This document shows, one piece after another, positions 4,533 through 6,983 of a stretch of DNA of 6,983 nucleotides (position 1 is its first letter; each line of letters begins with the position of its first letter). This DNA comes from an uncultured Lachnospiraceae bacterium (GTDB taxonomy: Bacteria > Bacillota > Clostridia > Lachnospirales > Lachnospiraceae). Both the position numbers and the translations under genes were made by a program. The notes beneath the pieces are model-generated. The model was not told the origin of the DNA. It saw nothing but the letters and a program-made list of their open reading frames with translations, and searched no databases. The DNA is taken from contig CATZYB010000136.1 in assembly GCA_958426095.1 (NCBI GenBank), positions 1-6,983 of the forward strand, in the 5' to 3' direction.

Positions 4533-5087
4533 GTGAAGAAAGTAAAGCGTAAATGGAAGCGCCAGGTCAATAAAATCAAAAAGCTTCGGATCGGTACCCA
4601 TGCGATGAATCTTGGAATGTTTATTATTGGATGGTTTCTTGTCGTGGGGATCGCCGTCATGTACGTCCGCGGATTCGGTATGAAAACGATCATATCCAAT
4701 GATTCTATGGCACCGACTTTTGAGGAAGATGAAATTCTGAAAATCAATCAGTTTATTTATAAGATCACTTCTCCGAAACGGATGGATACGGTGGCCGTAA
4801 GGGTGGGCGAAACGAAATCCAATGTATATTATGTTCTGCGTATTGTCGGACTTCCTGGAGAAAAAGTTCAGATCCAGAATGGGAAGATTTACATTGATGG
4901 TGAAGAAATTACCTATCCGGTCAGCGAGGAGCCGATCGAGGACGCCGGAATTGCCGGAGAAATTGTTTTTCTCGGAGATGATGAGTATTTTATGCTGTGC
5001 GATAACTATAATAACAGCAGCTATGACAGCCGTTCATCGAATATCGGCGTTATTGACAAATCACAGATTGAAGGCAGAGTGAAATAG
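4533..5087 (+). CDS. Signal peptidase I-like protein lacking the catalytic lysine
   Basis: This is a type I signal peptidase family (S26) homologue: a membrane protein with its active domain outside the cytoplasmic membrane. The 184-residue product has a very basic N-terminus (MKKVKRKWKRQVNKIKK), one membrane segment (about 29-45) and the nucleophile motif NDSMAPT with Ser58. The box normally reading K-R-hydrophobic-GxPGE is VLRIVGLPGE (101-110): Leu102 (codon CTG, 4836-4838) replaces the general-base Lys. In the other LepB of this window the same alignment gives Lys98. The GDN box is CDN (156-158), while YDSR (164-167) is kept. The chain stops at IEGRVK, lacking the usual RxWPxxxI tail. The Ser/Lys dyad is therefore broken, and the protein is probably non-catalytic or atypical. 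An ER-type Ser/His enzyme is not indicated. The stop overlaps the rbgA ribosome binding site. Confidence 0.9.
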   Translation: MKKVKRKWKRQVNKIKKLRIGTHAMNLGMFIIGWFLVVGIAVMYVRGFGMKTIISNDSMAPTFEEDEILKINQFIYKITSPKRMDTVAVRVGETKSNVYYVLRIVGLPGEKVQIQNGKIYIDGEEITYPVSEEPIEDAGIAGEIVFLGDDEYFMLCDNYNNSSYDSRSSNIGVIDKSQIEGRVK

Positions 5088-5095
5088 GAGGGTCT

Positions 5096-5941
5096 ATGAA
5101 TATACAGTGGTATCCGGGGCATATGACAAAAGCCCGGAGAATGATGGAAGAGGATATCAAACTCATTGATATCGTTATTGAGCTGGTGGACGCCCGTATT
5201 CCTTTATCCAGTAAAAATCCGGATATTGATAAACTGGCCGGACAGAAATCACGAATGATCTTATTAAATAAATATGATCTGGCGGATCCGGCCCGCACAT
5301 CCGAGTGGGAAAGCTGGTTTAAGAGCAGGGGCTTTTATGTCTATAAGCTGGACGCCCGGAAAGGCGGACAGATGAAGGCTATTACGAATATTATTCAGGA
5401 AGCCTGCAAAGAAAAAATCGAAAGGGACAGAAAGCGGGGCATTATTAACCGTCCGGTACGGGCCATGATCGTCGGTATTCCGAATGTGGGCAAATCCACT
5501 TTTATTAATACCTATGCCGGAAAGGCTTGTACGAAAACCGGTAATAAGCCGGGAGTAACCAAAGGCAAACAGTGGATTCGATTAAATAAAAACGTAGAAC
5601 TTTTAGATACACCGGGAATTCTCTGGCCGAAATTTGACGATCCGGCCGTCGGTGAACGTTTGGCTTTGATCGGATCGATTAAAGATGAAATACTGAATAT
5701 CAGCGATCTGTCGATCCAGTTGATCGGCTTTTTAAAAGAATTTTATCCGGGAATTTTATCCGAAAGATATGCATTGGACGAAAACTGTGATAAAATAGTT
5801 CTGTTGGAAGGTATTGCCGAAGCAAGAAATTGCCGTCAGAAAGGGAATATACTGGATCTCGATAAAGCATCCAAACTTCTGATCGACGATTTCCGTTCCG
5901 GTAAACTTGGTCGTTTAACACTGGAATTTCCACAGGAGTAG
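5096..5941 (+). CDS. rbgA: Ribosome biogenesis GTPase RbgA (YlqF), 50S assembly
   Basis: RbgA is a circularly permuted GTPase that acts late in 50S assembly and is needed for proper incorporation of proteins such as L16 in Bacillus. The 281-residue product starts with the family hallmark IQWYPGHMTKA (3-13). The permuted motif order is visible: G4 NKYD (58-61), the G5-like DARKG (86-90), G1 GIPNVGKST (127-135), G2 around GVT (153-155), then G3 DTPG (171-174). The C-terminal helical ANTAR-like domain, which contacts 50S rRNA, is about 190-281. ATG 5096 is preceded by AGGAGG (5086-5091), which overlaps the upstream stop codon. The next gene's ribosome binding site lies within the final codons, so translational coupling on both sides is likely. 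All expected GTPase motifs are present. Confidence 0.97.
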   Translation: MNIQWYPGHMTKARRMMEEDIKLIDIVIELVDARIPLSSKNPDIDKLAGQKSRMILLNKYDLADPARTSEWESWFKSRGFYVYKLDARKGGQMKAITNIIQEACKEKIERDRKRGIINRPVRAMIVGIPNVGKSTFINTYAGKACTKTGNKPGVTKGKQWIRLNKNVELLDTPGILWPKFDDPAVGERLALIGSIKDEILNISDLSIQLIGFLKEFYPGILSERYALDENCDKIVLLEGIAEARNCRQKGNILDLDKASKLLIDDFRSGKLGRLTLEFPQE

Positions 5942-5946
5942 AAAAA

Positions 5947-6531
5947 ATGAGCAAAAAAGTTTATTCAGATAGAAAAACAAAGCCAGAAAAAATAGAACAG
6001 AGTAAAGCAAAGGAGATGGCCGGACTGGTGATCTACTGCCTGATTGTCGTTGCCGTCATGTTTCTTGTCATAAAATTTGTCGGACAGAGGACCATTGTCA
6101 TCGGAGACTCTATGAATCCGACACTGGAAAATAATGATAACCTGATCACAGATAAAATCACTTACCGTTTTAAAGAACCAAAGCGATTTGATATCATCGT
6201 ATTTCCGTCCAAAGATAACACCTCCAGACTGTTGATCAAACGAATTATTGGTATGCCGGGAGAAACGGTTCAGGTCATTGACGGTTATGTTTATATCAAT
6301 GGCCACAAACTGGAAGAAACATATGGTAATGCGGTCATGGCCGACGGGGGGCTTGCATCAAATGCGATCACTCTGGGCAGTGATGAATATTTTGTTCTCG
6401 GAGATAACAGAAATAACAGTCAGGACAGCCGCTTTGCTTCGGTAGGCAACGTGCAGCGTTCAGATATTATCGGCCGGGCGTGGCTGCGAATATGGCCGTT
6501 AGATAAAATAACTTTATTGAAACATCAGTAA
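5947..6531 (+). CDS. lepB: Signal peptidase I (catalytically intact)
   Basis: Type I signal peptidase removes signal peptides from exported preproteins at the outer face of the membrane. The 194-residue product has a short basic cytoplasmic N-terminus, one membrane segment (about 25-45) and the full set of S26 boxes: GDSMNPTL (53-60) with nucleophile Ser55, the RFDIIVF strand (80-86), IKRIIGMPGE (97-106) with general-base Lys98, and LGDNRNNSQDSR (151-162). It ends with the normal RAWLRIWPLDKI tail (178-189). SD AGGAG (5934-5938) lies in the last rbgA codons, 8 nt before ATG. The gap after the rbgA stop is 5 bp. It is much more canonical than the homologue at 4533-5087 and clearly diverged from it, so the pair is not a recent tandem copy. 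It is followed by a strong terminator. Confidence 0.97.
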   Translation: MSKKVYSDRKTKPEKIEQSKAKEMAGLVIYCLIVVAVMFLVIKFVGQRTIVIGDSMNPTLENNDNLITDKITYRFKEPKRFDIIVFPSKDNTSRLLIKRIIGMPGETVQVIDGYVYINGHKLEETYGNAVMADGGLASNAITLGSDEYFVLGDNRNNSQDSRFASVGNVQRSDIIGRAWLRIWPLDKITLLKHQ

Positions 6532-6546
6532 ACCGAAAGTTTATAT

Positions 6547-6577
6547 TTCTCCTGCTTCAAGAGCAGGAGAATTTTTT
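6547..6577 (+). terminator. Rho-independent terminator after lepB
   Basis: TTCTCCTGCT (6547-6556) pairs perfectly with AGCAGGAGAA (6562-6571) around loop TCAAG and is followed by six T bases (6572-6577). It lies 15 bp after the lepB stop and is the strongest terminator in the window. The rnhB start is only 28 bp beyond it, with no promoter seen between. Confidence 0.93.
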
Positions 6578-6605
6578 CAGTTGTTCTACATGGAAAAGGT
6601 GAATT

Positions 6606-6983
6606 ATGGCAACGATCAGTGAAATACGCCGGGAGCTTTCTGAAACCCGGCCGGAAGAGCGGCAGACATTTATAGAAAAATACGGATCGGATTCCCGGGC
6701 GGGTGTGGTAAAGCTCGTAGAAAGCTGCCGGAATCAGATCAAACGGGCGGAAGAAGAAGCCCGGCGATTAGAAAATATGCTTGTATATGAGAGAAAATAT
6801 TACTCAGACTGTGAGTATATATGCGGCATCGATGAGGCCGGACGCGGACCATTGGCCGGTCCGGTGGTAGCTGCTGCCGTGATTTTACCGAAGGAATTAA
6901 AAATCCCCTATCTTAATGATTCAAAACAGCTCAGTGCCAAACGCCGTGAAGATCTTTACGATATCATTATGGAAAAAGCTCTG
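6606..6983 (+). CDS. rnhB: Ribonuclease HII, N-terminal part; runs off the window
   Basis: RNase HII cleaves RNA in RNA-DNA hybrids, including single ribonucleotides misincorporated in DNA. The frame is open from ATG 6606 to the window end (126 codons). Residues 1-70 form the helical, charged N-terminal extension seen in Bacillus-type RnhB proteins. The catalytic core starts with [20 protein letters not shown] (73-92), where Asp76 and Glu77 are the first two metal-binding residues, and continues with [16 protein letters not shown] (103-118). The later catalytic aspartates lie beyond the window. A purine-rich site with AAGGTG (6596-6601) precedes ATG by 4 nt. Position after rbgA and lepB is the conserved order. 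Transcription source is unclear because a strong terminator lies just upstream. Confidence 0.96.
   Translation, partial: MATISEIRRELSETRPEERQTFIEKYGSDSRAGVVKLVESCRNQIKRAEEEARRLENMLVYERKYYSDCEYICGIDEAGRGPLAGPVVAAAVILPKELKIPYLNDSKQLSAKRREDLYDIIMEKAL

Noticed and set aside
5053..5058. TTGACA as a -35 element for rbgA
   Set aside because: The bases 16-18 bp downstream (around 5075-5082) do not resemble a -10 box; it lies within coding sequence and seems fortuitous.
4822..5082. Plus-strand out-of-frame ORF inside the lepB-like gene, considered as evidence of a frameshift restoring a lysine
   Set aside because: The main frame is continuous and carries all the other conserved boxes in order (SMAPT, LRIVGLPGE, CDN, DSR), so no frameshift is needed and the Leu102 change stands.
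5965..6306. Minus-strand frame of 113 codons over lepB
   Set aside because: It is antisense to an intact signal peptidase gene, with no promoter, ribosome binding site or family resemblance.

Overview
The window reads as chromosomal core DNA of a Gram-positive Clostridia member, most likely Lachnospiraceae or a close relative. The grounds are the gene order ylxM-ffh-rpsP-khpA-rimM-trmD-rplS-(lepB)-rbgA-rnhB, strong AGGAGG-type ribosome binding sites, sigma-A-like promoters and moderate AT richness. Species cannot be fixed from this alone. Every convincing gene is on the + strand.

Layout. Bases 1-243 are the 3' end of a threonine ammonia-lyase gene (C-terminal ACT domain). Bases 244-338 hold a near-consensus sigma-A promoter followed by a perfect 14-bp inverted repeat that contains the ylxM ribosome binding site. 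Next come ylxM (339-698) and ffh (746-2092), the SRP regulator-like protein and the SRP GTPase. After these are rpsP (S16, 2162-2407) and khpA (KH-domain RNA-binding protein, 2429-2659), closed by a terminator-like hairpin (2670-2704). Then rimM (2730-3251, 30S maturation), trmD (3271-4017, tRNA m1G37 methyltransferase), and a probable internal promoter and leader of the L19 type in front of rplS (4118-4465), which ends in a strong terminator (4481-4512). The last cluster is lepB-like (4533-5087), rbgA (5096-5941, 50S assembly GTPase) and a second lepB (5947-6531), with another terminator (6547-6577). The window closes inside rnhB (RNase HII, from 6606).

How the genes fit together. They serve two linked tasks. 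One is building and tuning ribosomes: S16, L19, RimM, RbgA, KhpA and TrmD. The other is delivering nascent membrane and secreted proteins: Ffh and YlxM target them, and signal peptidases process them. The cluster seems split into transcription units by an internal hairpin, a promoter with a leader, and two intrinsic terminators, although the genes are closely packed.

Most unusual points. The first signal peptidase homologue keeps its nucleophilic serine but has leucine where the general-base lysine belongs, and it ends early, so it is probably a non-catalytic or altered paralogue of the intact enzyme two genes downstream. The ylxM promoter and palindrome are placed so that readthrough RNA, but not RNA from the local promoter, would hide the ribosome binding site. 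TrmD appears to have Glu instead of Asp at its general-base position. I see no mobile element, CRISPR array, tRNA or rRNA, and nothing that amounts to a wholly new multi-gene system.
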